Assembly: GCA_050952935.1 (NCBI GenBank)
Contig: JBMNLS010000001.1
Coordinates: 620,001 to 684,000, forward strand
Direction: 5' to 3'
DNA: 64,000 nt
DNA from: UBA6115 sp050952935
GTDB lineage: Bacteria > Bacillota > Clostridia > Christensenellales > Aristaeellaceae
Below the pieces are notes generated by a model. It saw only the letters and a list, made by a program, of their open reading frames with translations, was not told the origin of the DNA and ran no database searches. This document shows, in pieces, positions 8,146 through 16,663 of this stretch; position 1 is the first letter of the stretch, and every line of letters starts with the position of its first letter. Made by a program: the position numbers and the translations under genes.

Positions 8146-9156
8146 TTACCGCCCGCCCATTTTCCGGTAAAAGGCCATGGCTTCCTCCGCCGGGAGCACG
8201 CCGGAGTTGGCGTCGGGCGCGCCCAGGGAGGCGGCTGCGGTGGCGGTGCCCAGGCGCAGGGCGTCCATGAGGGACATATCCTGGTGCGCGCCATAGAGCA
8301 CCCCTGAACAGAAGGCGTCCCCGGCGCCGGTGGTGCCCTTGATATAGCCCTGGGGCAATTTCAGGCTGGGCAGGGCGCACATATCATTCTGTTCATCCAG
8401 GCCCCAGGAACCCTCCGGCGCGTGGATGGCAGCCCAGCGGGCAACGCCCATGCCCTTCAGGGCCTTGAGGACGGCGGGGATCTGGTCTTCCAGCAGTTTG
8501 CCCTCCCCATCCCTCAGGGGGATGCCGGTGGTTTTCCCGGCTTCATATTCGTTGATGATGCAGTAGTCGGTGTATTTAAGCGCCGGGGGCACGATGGCGG
8601 CAAAGCGGTCGCTGGCCTCACTCACCACATCAACGGAGGTGAGCATGCCGTGAGATTTTGCGGTGTGCAACATCCGGGCCATCCGGGTGCCGTATTCAGG
8701 GTCCGCCTCATCCAGCGCGTCCATCAGCAGGATGTATCCGGAATGAAAGATCTTGGCGTTGATCTTCTCCCAGGGGAGACCGCTTCCGTCAAAGACAGCG
8801 TTGGCGCCCCGGAACTGGAAAAAGGTGCGTTCCTTGGTGCTGACGTCGTTCATCACCAGAGTATAAGAGGTTTGCCCGCAGGTGACGATGTGCTGAATGT
8901 TGATGTTGGGGTATAGGCCAAACTGCTGGCGGATGAAGCGCCCCTCCGGGTCATCGCCCATGCAGCCCAGAATCAGGATGGGAAGCTTCCCGTCAAGCCG
9001 CGCCAGGTCAATGCCCACGCTGACGGCAAGGCCCCCCACGGTCATGCTCTTATTGTCCAGAATGGTGACCAATTGCCCCGGGCTGGGGAAGGCGGACACG
9101 GGATAGCTGATATCCACAATCAGGTTGCCCGCCACACAGATACCCTGTCTATTCAT
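8146..9156 (-). CDS. PfkB-family carbohydrate kinase
   Basis: 336 residues of the ribokinase/PfkB fold. The N-terminal motif is GNLIVDI and a Gly-rich region (MTVGGLAVSVGIDLARL) follows. The C-terminal signature GTTGAGDAFCSGVLYG contains the anion-hole glycines and the catalytic Asp. It phosphorylates a sugar or nucleoside that cannot be named from sequence. ATG 9156 follows GAGGAGG. It has its own terminator and is divergent from the acetate-kinase-like gene. The promoter region carries the same TTGTAT-TGCTGATA motif as the DUF4432/MtlD region, linking it to the same sugar pathway. Confidence 0.88.
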   Translation of the reverse strand: MNRQGICVAGNLIVDISYPVSAFPSPGQLVTILDNKSMTVGGLAVSVGIDLARLDGKLPILILGCMGDDPEGRFIRQQFGLYPNINIQHIVTCGQTSYTLVMNDVSTKERTFFQFRGANAVFDGSGLPWEKINAKIFHSGYILLMDALDEADPEYGTRMARMLHTAKSHGMLTSVDVVSEASDRFAAIVPPALKYTDYCIINEYEAGKTTGIPLRDGEGKLLEDQIPAVLKALKGMGVARWAAIHAPEGSWGLDEQNDMCALPSLKLPQGYIKGTTGAGDAFCSGVLYGAHQDMSLMDALRLGTATAAASLGAPDANSGVLPAEEAMAFYRKMGGR

Positions 9157-9176
9157 GATATCCTCCTCAAGATGAT

Positions 9177-9225
9177 TTGTATTGCTGATATAAGCATATC
9201 ATACCATATTTTCCGGGTCTGTCCA
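9177..9225 (-). promoter_or_regulatory. Promoter and operator-like motif of the PfkB gene
   Basis: On the minus strand: -35 TGGACA (complement of 9220-9225), 16-base spacer, -10 TATGAT (complement of 9198-9203). It is followed immediately by TATCAGCAATACAA (complement of 9177-9190), the same motif seen downstream of the -10 of the DUF4432 gene. Confidence 0.55.
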
Positions 9226-9279
9226 CCAATGATAAAAGCATGTTATGATAAGGCCAACCAAATAAACGGAGGGAGCAAT

Positions 9280-10464
9280 ATGCTGATTTTATCCTGCAAT
9301 GTGGGCAGCACCTCGTTAAAATACCGCCTGTATGATATGGCGGCGGGGGAGAGGGAGCTGGCCTGGGGGCATTTTGAAGGCGTAGGCCGTGATCAGGGCG
9401 CATATAAACAGCAGACGGCGGAGGGGGCCCGGGAAACGGGCGATGAGCCCGCGGCGGGCTATGCCGACGCCATTGGGAGGATGCTGAGGTTTTTGTCGGA
9501 ATCCGGGACATTGGCGGAAGGCCGCCGCCCTGGCTGCGTGGCGTTTAAGGTGGTGGCGGCGCTGGGCTACACGGGCGTGGTAAGGTTGGAAGAAGAGGTG
9601 CTGGCCGGCATGGAAGCGCTGTATGCCCTTTTGCCGGCGCATAACCCGCCCTATGTGGAGGCCATCCGCCAGTTTATGCGGCTGATGCCGGGCGTGCCCT
9701 TGGTGGGCAGCTTTGAGACAGGCTTTTTCCAGGGGATGCCCGATCACGCCGCCATCTATCCCCTGCCCCGGGAGCTGTTTGAAAAGGGCCTCAAGCGCAG
9801 CGGCGCTCACGGGGCTTCCCATGAGTATGTCAGCGGCTGGGTGGCGCAGAGGGAGGGGCGGGATGACCTGAAGATGGTCACCTGCCACCTGGGTGGCTCC
9901 TCCTCCATCGCGGCGGTGAAAGGTGGCCGGGGGGTGGACACCACCATCGGGCTATCCATGCAAACAGGGCTGCCCCACAACAACCGCGCCGGGGACATTG
10001 ACCCCTATCTGACCTTTTACCTGCACGATAGCCTGGGGATGCCGCTGTCTGACATCAAGGATATGTACGCCAGGCAAAGCGGGCTGCTGGGGCTGTCCGG
10101 CGGCCTCTCGGCTGATTTCCGGGACATTGAAAAAGCGGCGCGGGAGGGAAATCCCATCGCCCAGACGGCTTTTATGGCCTTTGCCTACCAGATCAAAAAG
10201 CAGATCGGCGCTTTTGCCGCAGCCATGGGCGGGCTTGACGCCGTCAGCTTTACCGGGGGCATCGGGCAAAACAGCGCGGCCCTGCGGGCGGAAGCGCTGA
10301 GCGGGCTTGATTTCCTGGGCGTCAGGCTGGATGACGAGGCCAACGCCAAGGGCGGGGCCGGCAGCCTGATTTCCATGCCGGACAGCCCTGTGCGCGTTTA
10401 TGTGGTGGCCACGAATGAGGAGATCGTTATTGCCAGAAAGGCGTATGATTTTTTAAAAGAATAA
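9280..10464 (+). CDS. Acetate/butyrate kinase-family protein (AckA-like, divergent)
   Basis: 394 residues, close to acetate kinase length. The ASKHA phosphate-binding motif NVGSTSLKYRLYDM opens the protein. AHGASHEYVSG corresponds to the catalytic His region, HLGGSSSIAAV to the second phosphate loop, RAGDIDPYLTFYL keeps the active-site Arg-x-Gly-Asp-x-Asp, and SFTGGIGQNS matches the C-terminal adenosine motif. Against typical AckA, MGTRSGDIDP here reads HNNRAGDIDP, so substrate preference may differ. ATG 9280 has GGAGGGAG upstream. Longer in-frame openings extend into the divergent kinase gene and are rejected. Adjacency to sugar kinases is unusual for housekeeping AckA. Confidence 0.82.
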   Translation: MLILSCNVGSTSLKYRLYDMAAGERELAWGHFEGVGRDQGAYKQQTAEGARETGDEPAAGYADAIGRMLRFLSESGTLAEGRRPGCVAFKVVAALGYTGVVRLEEEVLAGMEALYALLPAHNPPYVEAIRQFMRLMPGVPLVGSFETGFFQGMPDHAAIYPLPRELFEKGLKRSGAHGASHEYVSGWVAQREGRDDLKMVTCHLGGSSSIAAVKGGRGVDTTIGLSMQTGLPHNNRAGDIDPYLTFYLHDSLGMPLSDIKDMYARQSGLLGLSGGLSADFRDIEKAAREGNPIAQTAFMAFAYQIKKQIGAFAAAMGGLDAVSFTGGIGQNSAALRAEALSGLDFLGVRLDDEANAKGGAGSLISMPDSPVRVYVVATNEEIVIARKAYDFLKE

Positions 10465-10482
10465 TACAGTCTTTTTAAAGGG

Positions 10483-10519
10483 CGCGGGAACCTTTTTTCG
10501 TCAGAAAAAGGTTCCCGCG
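10483..10519. terminator. Strong bidirectional terminator
   Basis: A perfect 15-bp stem, CGCGGGAACCTTTTT (10483-10497) with AAAAAGGTTCCCGCG (10505-10519), a 7-base loop and TTTTCG after it. It lies between the convergent AckA-like and AraD genes and can stop both. Confidence 0.9.
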
Positions 10520-10542
10520 TTTTCGTATTCTGTTGTTCCTTG

Positions 10543-11238
10543 TCAGCCCTGCCCGTAATAAGCCCCTTCCCCGTGCTTGCGGAAGAAGTGTTTATCGCGC
10601 AGGGCGTCGGGCGCGGGCTTGATCTGAGGGTTGATGGCCTCGGTGAGGGTGGCCATGCGGGCCACCTCCTCCAGCACCACGGCGTGGTAGACAGCCTCAT
10701 CGGCGTCCTTGCCCCAGGTGAAGGCGCCGTGGGAGCTGACCAGGATGCCGGGGGTGTGGACGGGGTTGATGCCCTGGCCGTCCAGGGTTTTGATGATGAC
10801 AAGGCCGGTGTTGTGCTCATAATTCCCGGCAATTTCCTCATCGCTGAGCCCCCGGGCGCAGGGCACCGGGCCGTAGAAGTAATCGGCGTGGGTGGTGCCG
10901 TAAAAGGGGATGGCCCGCTGGGCCTGGGCCCAGGCGGTGGCCTGGGGGGAATGGGTGTGCACAATGCCGCCGATGTCAGGATAGCGGGCGTAGAGGGCCA
11001 GGTGGGTGGGCGCGTCAGAGGAGGGGCGCAGCCGGCCCTGGGCCACGCTGCCGTCAGGGTTCAGGATGACGATGTCCTCCACCTTCAGATCCTCATAGGG
11101 CACGCCGCTGGGCTTGATGGCGATGAGCCCGGTTTCCCGATCCCTGGCGCTGACGTTGCCCCAGGTGAAGGTGACAAGGCCATGGCGGGGCAGGGCCATG
11201 TTGGCCTCGTAAACGGCTTTTTTCAGGGATTTCAGCAT
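10543..11238 (-). CDS. araD: L-ribulose-5-phosphate 4-epimerase
   Basis: 231 residues, the standard AraD size. Class II aldolase/epimerase features are GNVSARD and IKPSGV near the N-terminus, IVHTHSPQATAWAQ supplying metal-binding His residues, GTTHADYFYGPVPC, and SSHGAFTWGKDADEAV with the third metal His. It interconverts L-ribulose 5-phosphate and D-xylulose 5-phosphate. Its start (11238) lies three bases after the FGGY kinase stop, with AAAGGAG in the kinase's last codons, so the two are co-translated as kinase then epimerase. Confidence 0.93.
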   Translation of the reverse strand: MLKSLKKAVYEANMALPRHGLVTFTWGNVSARDRETGLIAIKPSGVPYEDLKVEDIVILNPDGSVAQGRLRPSSDAPTHLALYARYPDIGGIVHTHSPQATAWAQAQRAIPFYGTTHADYFYGPVPCARGLSDEEIAGNYEHNTGLVIIKTLDGQGINPVHTPGILVSSHGAFTWGKDADEAVYHAVVLEEVARMATLTEAINPQIKPAPDALRDKHFFRKHGEGAYYGQG

Positions 11239-11240
11239 GG

Positions 11241-12848
11241 CTATTCTCCTTTGTAATGGGTAATGGCGGCCTGCGCCACCTGGAGGGCCTTTTTGAAGCG
11301 CTCCATGTAGGCGGCAAAGCCCCGCACATCCTTTTCATCGGGGGCCAGGGTTTTGCTTTCCAGGGATTTGAACACCTTTTCATCCAGGTATGCGCCCAGG
11401 CTCAGGCCCTGATGCTGCATCAGGTAGGCGGCCAGGATGGCGATGCCCCAGGCACCGCCCTCACCGGCGGTGGCCATGACGGAGACAGGCGCGGAAAGGG
11501 CGGCCGCGGTAAAGCGCTGGCCGGCGTCCCCGGTTTTGTAAAGCCCGCCGTGGCCCAGGATGCGGCTGATGGCCACCTGCTCTTTTTCCAGGATCTCCAT
11601 GCCGATTTTAAGCGTCCCCAGGGTGAAGAACAGGATGGCCCGGGCCAGGTTGGGGAAGGAGAAGGCGTCGTCCACCGGGTAGAGCAGCAGGGGCTGACCG
11701 GTGGCAAAGCCGGTGATGTGCTCGCCTGAATGGTAGCCGATGCTGGTGACACCCCCGGCATCGGGCGCGGATTTCAGCGCCGCGCCAAAGAAGGCCTCAA
11801 AAATCTGGCCTTTGGCGAGAGAAAGGCCGGCTTCCGCCGCGAACTGGTCAAACAGGTCAACCCAGGCGTTCAGGTCGGTGGTGCAGTTGTTGCAGTGCAC
11901 CATGGCGACGGGGTCCCCAGCGGGGGTGGTGACCATGTCAATTTCAGGGTAATAGCGGCTGAGGCTGTGATCCAGCACCACCATGGCGAAAATGGAGGTG
12001 CCGGCGGACACGTTACCGGTGCCCGCTGCCACAGCGCCGGTGGCGGTCATGCCGGTGCCGGCGTCGCCCTCAGGCGGGCAAAGGGGGATGCCGGGCAGCA
12101 GGTCGCCCTCCGGGTCAAGGCGGCGGGCGCCCTCCGGGGTAAGCGTTCCGGCGTCTTCACCTGCGCGCAGCACTTTGGGCAGCAGGTCAGCCAGCCGCCA
12201 GGGGAAGTTTTTACCCGCCACCAAGGTCTGGAAGGTGTTAAGCATGGCGCTGTCATAGTCCATGGCGCCCGCGTCAATGGGGAACATGCCCGAGGCGTCG
12301 CCCACGCCCAGCACCTTTTGCCCGGTCAGCTGCCAATGGATGTAGCCGGCCAGGGTGGTGATGAAGCGCACATCCTTTACATGGGGCTCCTGATTCAGGG
12401 CGGCTTGGTAGAGATGGGCCACGCTCCAGCGCTGGGGGATGTTGCAGGAGAAAGCCTCCGTCAGCGTTTCGGCGGCCTCCAGCGTCATGGTGTTGCGCCA
12501 GGTGCGGAAGGGGGCCAGCAGCTGATCCTTCTCATCAAAGGGGAGGTAGCCGTGCATCATGGCGCTGAACCCCATGGCCCCCAGCCGGGTGATGGTGACG
12601 CCGTAGCCGTCTTTCACCTGGCGTTTCAGCGCCAGATAGGCGCTGGACACGCCCTCCCAGGCCAAATCCAGCGGGTAGGTCCAGACGCCGTCCACCAGCT
12701 GGTTTTCCCAGTCGTAGTTGCCGGTGGCCAGCACCTGGTGGGAGGTGTCAATCAGCACCGCTTTGATGCGGGTGGAGCCCAGCTCTATCCCCAGAAAGGC
12801 CTGGCCCGCCTCAATCAGTTGGGCGATGCGTTTTTCATTTTCGTTCAT
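11241..12848 (-). CDS. FGGY-family carbohydrate kinase
   Basis: 535 residues. The ATP-binding phosphate loop is FLGIELGSTRIKAVLIDT. TGAVAAGTGNVSAGTS is the second phosphate/adenosine segment, and a Gly-rich C-terminal part (GHGGLYKTGDAGQRFTAAAL, then TAGEGGAWGIAILAAY) completes the fold. Paired with araD it probably phosphorylates L-ribulose or a similar ketopentose, although it is not a close match to classical AraB. ATG 12848 follows AAAAGGAGAGCACC; a longer in-frame opening adds 22 basic residues with no RBS and is rejected. Confidence 0.88.
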   Translation of the reverse strand: MNENEKRIAQLIEAGQAFLGIELGSTRIKAVLIDTSHQVLATGNYDWENQLVDGVWTYPLDLAWEGVSSAYLALKRQVKDGYGVTITRLGAMGFSAMMHGYLPFDEKDQLLAPFRTWRNTMTLEAAETLTEAFSCNIPQRWSVAHLYQAALNQEPHVKDVRFITTLAGYIHWQLTGQKVLGVGDASGMFPIDAGAMDYDSAMLNTFQTLVAGKNFPWRLADLLPKVLRAGEDAGTLTPEGARRLDPEGDLLPGIPLCPPEGDAGTGMTATGAVAAGTGNVSAGTSIFAMVVLDHSLSRYYPEIDMVTTPAGDPVAMVHCNNCTTDLNAWVDLFDQFAAEAGLSLAKGQIFEAFFGAALKSAPDAGGVTSIGYHSGEHITGFATGQPLLLYPVDDAFSFPNLARAILFFTLGTLKIGMEILEKEQVAISRILGHGGLYKTGDAGQRFTAAALSAPVSVMATAGEGGAWGIAILAAYLMQHQGLSLGAYLDEKVFKSLESKTLAPDEKDVRGFAAYMERFKKALQVAQAAITHYKGE

Positions 12849-12932
12849 TGGTGCTCTCCTTTTATGTTGATGGTTATGGTGATTGCGTTTGATTTCCCGC
12901 CTATCATAGCACAAAGGCGCCGGTGCAACAAT

Positions 12933-12963
12933 GGGAAACCGGGCGCTGACCGCCCGGTTTCCC
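12933..12963. terminator. Hairpin, probable terminator
   Basis: A perfect 13-bp stem GGGAAACCGGGCG / CGCCCGGTTTCCC with a 5-base loop, followed on the plus strand by GCTTTTAAATT. It lies downstream of the minus-strand XRE gene and upstream of the FGGY gene. Its 19-base core AAACCGGGCGCTGACCGCC recurs on the opposite strand near 16658-16676. Confidence 0.6.
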
Positions 12964-13084
12964 GCTTTTAAATTGCAGAATCACATGTGCATATACAAAA
13001 AGGGCTTCGATATTTGGGCATTAAGGCTATTCCTGAAACTTCATATGGTCAGCCATTCCCGCCCAGTAAACGCGAATGTTGGTA

Positions 13085-13297
13085 TCACTCATCAAAATAG
13101 AACAGTTCCTCAAACTTCCTGTCCAGCGCGACGCACAGGATAAGGGCCAATTTGGCCGTTGGATTGAACTGCCCGGTTTCGATGGAGCTGATGGTGTTTC
13201 TGGACACGCCCACCATCTCCGCCAGCCGGGCCTGGGAAAGGCCCAGCGCGCTTCTGGCCTCCTTCAGACGGTTGCGCAGTATCAGCCGGTCGTCCAT
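13085..13297 (-). CDS. XRE-family transcriptional regulator (short)
   Basis: 70 residues, essentially one Cro/CI-type helix-turn-helix: LKEARSALGLSQARLAEMVGVSRNTISSIETGQFNPT, then a short tail ending FEELFYFDE. This is the typical regulator of small membrane-protein pairs in Bacillota. It starts two bases after the stop of the DUF6442 gene with GGGGG upstream, so the two are one transcript. It probably binds the two palindromes in their shared promoter. Confidence 0.9.
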   Translation of the reverse strand: MDDRLILRNRLKEARSALGLSQARLAEMVGVSRNTISSIETGQFNPTAKLALILCVALDRKFEELFYFDE

Positions 13298-13298
13298 G

Positions 13299-13622
13299 TT
13301 ACCCCCGGATAAGCTTGTCTATGTAGAAATACACAAAGGCCAGCAGCAGGAGCACATTGAGGATGGCTATCAGCAGATAGTCCCGCCTGCTCAGCTTGCG
13401 GCATTTATAGATAAACAGCACCGTGTCCATGACCAGGTAGATGATCCAGCTTTCATAGTTCAGCCGCCGAAACAGGGCCAGCTCAATGGCCGAGATGATC
13501 AGGCACACAACTGCCCCGATTTTCACCGCCAGGCTGGACGCCTGATCCTTGACCTGCAGCGCGTAGATGTCCTCGTTCCTGTGTTCCTTCCTGCTTTTTT
13601 CCAGAATCTTCGCTTTATCCAT
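13299..13622 (-). CDS. DUF6442 family small membrane protein
   Basis: 107 residues. A charged N-terminus (MDKAKILEKSRKEHRNEDIYALQVKD) matches DUF6442 proteins and three hydrophobic segments follow (about 35-52, 58-72 and 82-100). ATG 13622 has GGAGGG upstream; an earlier in-frame start lies in the promoter/operator region and is rejected. It is co-transcribed with the XRE regulator. Function is unknown. Confidence 0.85.
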   Translation of the reverse strand: MDKAKILEKSRKEHRNEDIYALQVKDQASSLAVKIGAVVCLIISAIELALFRRLNYESWIIYLVMDTVLFIYKCRKLSRRDYLLIAILNVLLLLAFVYFYIDKLIRG

Positions 13623-13657
13623 GATGCCCTCCGTTTTTCGCCCTGCTCCGGCGCTTT

Positions 13658-13709
13658 TTGACAAGAAAACTTGGCAATCTCATTATATCATGCCAAGTTT
13701 ACTTGTCAA
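13658..13709 (-). promoter_or_regulatory. Promoter with two palindromic operators for the XRE/DUF6442 operon
   Basis: On the minus strand: -35 TTGACA (complement of 13704-13709), 16-base spacer, -10 TATAAT (complement of 13682-13687). Two copies of TTGACAAGWAAACTTGGCA occur in inverted orientation, at 13658-13676 and 13691-13709, matching at 18 of 19 positions. The inner core CAAGTAAACTTG of one copy is itself palindromic. One copy covers the -35 and spacer, the other the start region, an arrangement for autorepression. Confidence 0.85.
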
Positions 13710-13999
13710 CCCGTGTTTCAGTTTTATCTATTCCTGATTATTTATTGTGGACAGCGCACCCTGACCAACGCCTGGAATACCTGCACTGTGTTCGATCAAT
13801 TGGAAGTTGCTGGAATGACAAGCAAACCCCGGAAAAGAAAAAATGCATAAAAGTGATAAACGAGATGGCTGCGTGGGGGGTGAATATGTGAGTTTGACCA
13901 AGGGAAATCATCTCCAGATGCTGATGGATCGAAAGATTAGTCTTGCTCCCTGGCTTCTTTGAAAAAACTGTCCTTGTGTTTGATTAACCTTAACTTCCA
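13710..13999. other. Non-coding stretch between operons
   Basis: About 290 bases with no convincing gene, RNA or repeat on either strand. A short plus-strand opening across it has no RBS and starts inside the operator. Confidence 0.4.
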
Positions 14000-14332
14000 T
14001 CAATGTGTATAATCTAAAAAAGAAATATTTTCTCCCAGATCCTCTGCAATTAAATCTTTCATTTTCTTGGCAAACGGGCAAGGATAACCTATTGGCGCAC
14101 CCCGCTGAATACAACTTGCAAAGACAATAGTATCTGCACCTCTTTTTACCAATTCCCTTGCTCTAAGTATAGCTTTTTTCGCAGGACAACCGCCGCAGTT
14201 TGTGAAACCTACAATTTCAATTACTCCCTCAACTCCTTCAAAAACACCTGTTTTATTAGCGATTGCTTTAAAGTCAGCTGTGCCGGGACAATAGTCTTCT
14301 GTTTGCATACATCTAATAATTCCTACTTTCAC
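14000..14332 (-). CDS. CGGC domain-containing protein
   Basis: 110 residues with the family's defining NCGGCP motif in the middle, plus conserved CMQTEDYCPGTADF near the start, ASCIQRG and CPFAKKM. The Cys pattern suggests metal or redox chemistry, but no function is established. The start is a GTG at 14332 with GGAGGTG upstream. It follows the hydrolase gene by 19 bases in the same direction. Confidence 0.85.
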   Translation of the reverse strand: MKVGIIRCMQTEDYCPGTADFKAIANKTGVFEGVEGVIEIVGFTNCGGCPAKKAILRARELVKRGADTIVFASCIQRGAPIGYPCPFAKKMKDLIAEDLGENISFLDYTH

Positions 14333-14351
14333 AATAACACCTCCATAAATA

Positions 14352-15170
14352 CTAATTTGTAATTCTTTTTATAAAAGCATCAATCAACTGATTGACAATT
14401 TCCGGCTTGTCTGTATTGGAATTATGACCCGCGTCCTTTATCCATTCAATGGGGATATTGGTTTCCCTGTGCCATGCCTTGTTATACCTGACAGATGACC
14501 CCGCTTTATCTTTTTCGCCACAAATCAGCAAGGCGGGGCATTTTATGGTGTATGGCAAATCTTCCTCCATTGCCTCCGCGATTATTCTATAGCCATGGCC
14601 GACTAATTGCGCATATCTCTTTTTATCCCCATCGTATACCATCATCATTTCGTACATCAATTCTCTGCCGTATTCAGATTCCGCAACCCCCTTTGTCGCT
14701 GACTTTAACAACAATTTCCATGGGAAATAATAATAAACAGATTCCAACCTTTTTAACATCCAGATTTCCGCGCTTGTCATATACTTTCTTTGCAGCGGCG
14801 TGGAATCAATGGACACAAACCCTTTTAACCTGTCCGGATATAATTCGGCAAAGGCTTGCCCCACGTGGCCGCCCATCGACTGACCTATCACAACAGGCCT
14901 GGTGACTTTTTCTTGCTCAAGGATGTCATTGATCCATTTTGCCTTGTCCATCAGGCTGAAGTTTAATTTGAACGGCCATGAAGCTGCATGCGCAGGGGCG
15001 TCCCATACAAAAATATTGTATTTATCTTTAAAATATTCAATTTGCTTTTCAAACAATCTGTGATCTGCCGTTAAGCCTGGAAGAAAAACCAGGGTTACCC
15101 TGCCGCTATCCATCATGCTGATCCAATATTGAATGGTACCGGATGCTGTTTTGTATGCTTTTTTTCTCAT
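14352..15170 (-). CDS. Alpha/beta hydrolase
   Basis: 272 residues. The nucleophile elbow is GQSMGG with Ser as nucleophile. The oxyanion region is FLPGLTADHRLFEKQ, an acid residue follows the LLICGEKDKAGSS strand, and the catalytic His is in KDAGHNSNTDKPE. ATG 15170 has AGGAGGTG upstream; an earlier in-frame start adds 36 residues overlapping the next gene and lacks a site. The substrate is not predictable. Confidence 0.88.
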   Translation of the reverse strand: MRKKAYKTASGTIQYWISMMDSGRVTLVFLPGLTADHRLFEKQIEYFKDKYNIFVWDAPAHAASWPFKLNFSLMDKAKWINDILEQEKVTRPVVIGQSMGGHVGQAFAELYPDRLKGFVSIDSTPLQRKYMTSAEIWMLKRLESVYYYFPWKLLLKSATKGVAESEYGRELMYEMMMVYDGDKKRYAQLVGHGYRIIAEAMEEDLPYTIKCPALLICGEKDKAGSSVRYNKAWHRETNIPIEWIKDAGHNSNTDKPEIVNQLIDAFIKRITN

Positions 15171-15195
15171 CGGAACACCTCCTGTTATCTTTGAT

Positions 15196-15927
15196 TTATT
15201 TTCGCGCAAGCCAACCTCTGAAAAGACCGCCCTGGAAGAAAGAAATAATGATAAAGAACACATTTGCAGCCAGGACAAAAATAAAAGAGGGGATCAAAAC
15301 GCGGGTATAGTGTTTTCCAAAAAAAGAGGTTTTATTAATCGCCATTCCCATCCGTATCAGGAAGAATAAAACCCCCGCATGGAAAAACAGAAGAATTCCC
15401 GCATTTTGCAGAAAAGCCCAAAGAAAACCCGTGTTCCCAAACATCCCGGTTTGCATCCCGTTGATGAGATACAGTATGAAAATAATAGCTGTTTGGACCC
15501 AAAAAACAATTCGTGTTACATTCAGCATCACGCCGCCTCCGATCCCCACCCCGCCACACCAACGAGCGCCGGCCCGGAAGCAAAAGTTTTCAAGCACCTG
15601 CATCAGCGGCTCATTCTGCCTTCCTTCTATGAATCCGTTATTGGCAATGCAGTAAAGATTCGGATGCAATTGATGCTCCATAAGGAACTGTTCCGCCTCC
15701 TCTAAAAAGGCCAGCACATGAGAAGGCAGCCCGTCTGCATATAAAGGCGTGCAGAGCACCACAGACTCAGCCTCTTTAAGCGTTTTAAAAATACCCGCGT
15801 AATCGTTTTTATGCCTCAGTTTTTTTGTGACTTTCTGACCCCTGACAAACAGGCCTTGCATCGCCGCAAGGTATGATGAAGCGCTCAAGCTTTTTTTGGG
15901 GCTGCAATTAATCAACACTGTTTTCAT
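15196..15927 (-). CDS. Flavodoxin-like protein with C-terminal membrane domain
   Basis: 243 residues. The first about 140 form a flavodoxin/NADPH-dependent FMN reductase-like domain (INCSPKKSLSASSY as phosphate loop; CTPLYADGLPSHVL). The remaining about 100 residues contain three hydrophobic segments, so the protein is probably anchored with a cytoplasmic flavodoxin head. The start ATGA overlaps the stop of the upstream flavodoxin-like gene by four bases, implying coupling and perhaps a two-subunit oxidoreductase. Confidence 0.75.
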   Translation of the reverse strand: MKTVLINCSPKKSLSASSYLAAMQGLFVRGQKVTKKLRHKNDYAGIFKTLKEAESVVLCTPLYADGLPSHVLAFLEEAEQFLMEHQLHPNLYCIANNGFIEGRQNEPLMQVLENFCFRAGARWCGGVGIGGGVMLNVTRIVFWVQTAIIFILYLINGMQTGMFGNTGFLWAFLQNAGILLFFHAGVLFFLIRMGMAINKTSFFGKHYTRVLIPSFIFVLAANVFFIIISFFQGGLFRGWLARK

Positions 15928-16415
15928 ACGGCATGCTCCGCTTCCAAGGCCGAGTCAAAAAACAGCACCTCGGACGCTTTGTATCCGTTGTTAATAGCAT
16001 TTCTTTTTGCCATATAAATGAATGTTGCTTTTTCCTGCTCCGTGATATCGCCATATACAAGCACTTTCATCAGGCTATGCTTTCCGTAGCGCAGCGTGTG
16101 ATGCATTTCCCGTTCTCGATATGTGCAAAGCGGCGTAGAAGTTCCTATGGTTCGATCCATCACATTTTTGATAGGCGTGCTGTAAGCGCCGTAAAGATTT
16201 TTTGTGATAATAATCAGCTCGTCCGCGCGCCCCAAAATGCGGCATGTCTTTTGCAGTTTATCTTTCATGAAGCATTCCGCCGGGTGCTTGACCCAACAGC
16301 CGAAACAGCCTTGACACGGGGCATATTTCCCGTCAGCTTCAACGATTGCATCGCATTTTGTCAAAAGCCGTTCGCTATATGGCGGATCCAAATCGTGTAC
16401 GATGACTTTCATCAT
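15924..16415 (-). CDS. Flavodoxin family protein
   Basis: 163 residues. The middle has a CQGCFGCWVKHPAECFMKD segment typical of iron-sulfur-associated or Cys-containing NADPH-dependent FMN reductase-like proteins, then a YGAYSTPIKNVMDRTIG flavin-loop region. Two consecutive ATGs begin the frame (16415 and 16412); the AAGGGG site fits the second slightly better. It is coupled to the membrane-anchored flavodoxin-like gene that follows. Confidence 0.78.
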   Translation of the reverse strand: MMKVIVHDLDPPYSERLLTKCDAIVEADGKYAPCQGCFGCWVKHPAECFMKDKLQKTCRILGRADELIIITKNLYGAYSTPIKNVMDRTIGTSTPLCTYREREMHHTLRYGKHSLMKVLVYGDITEQEKATFIYMAKRNAINNGYKASEVLFFDSALEAEHAV

Positions 16416-16663
16416 TTTCCCCTTTCAACCTGTTGTCAGGCAAGCACAAGCACCGCGCAGCATCATCACACTTGCTGCATTTTACTACAAATTCGCATGA
16501 TTGTTTGTAAATTGTGTGTATAGAATAATGATTGATCCTGCAGCATCGTAATGATATCTTCTCCGCGGGCAGGGTCAGGGAAGATGAGGGGGGGACAGCC
16601 TGTCCTGAAAGGCGCGCAGCTCCCGGGTGACGGAACAGGCGGAGTATGGACAAACCCCGGCGG

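Noticed and set aside
13658..13891. Plus-strand 77-codon frame
   Set aside because: Starts inside the operator of the XRE/DUF6442 promoter, has no RBS and no recognised domain.
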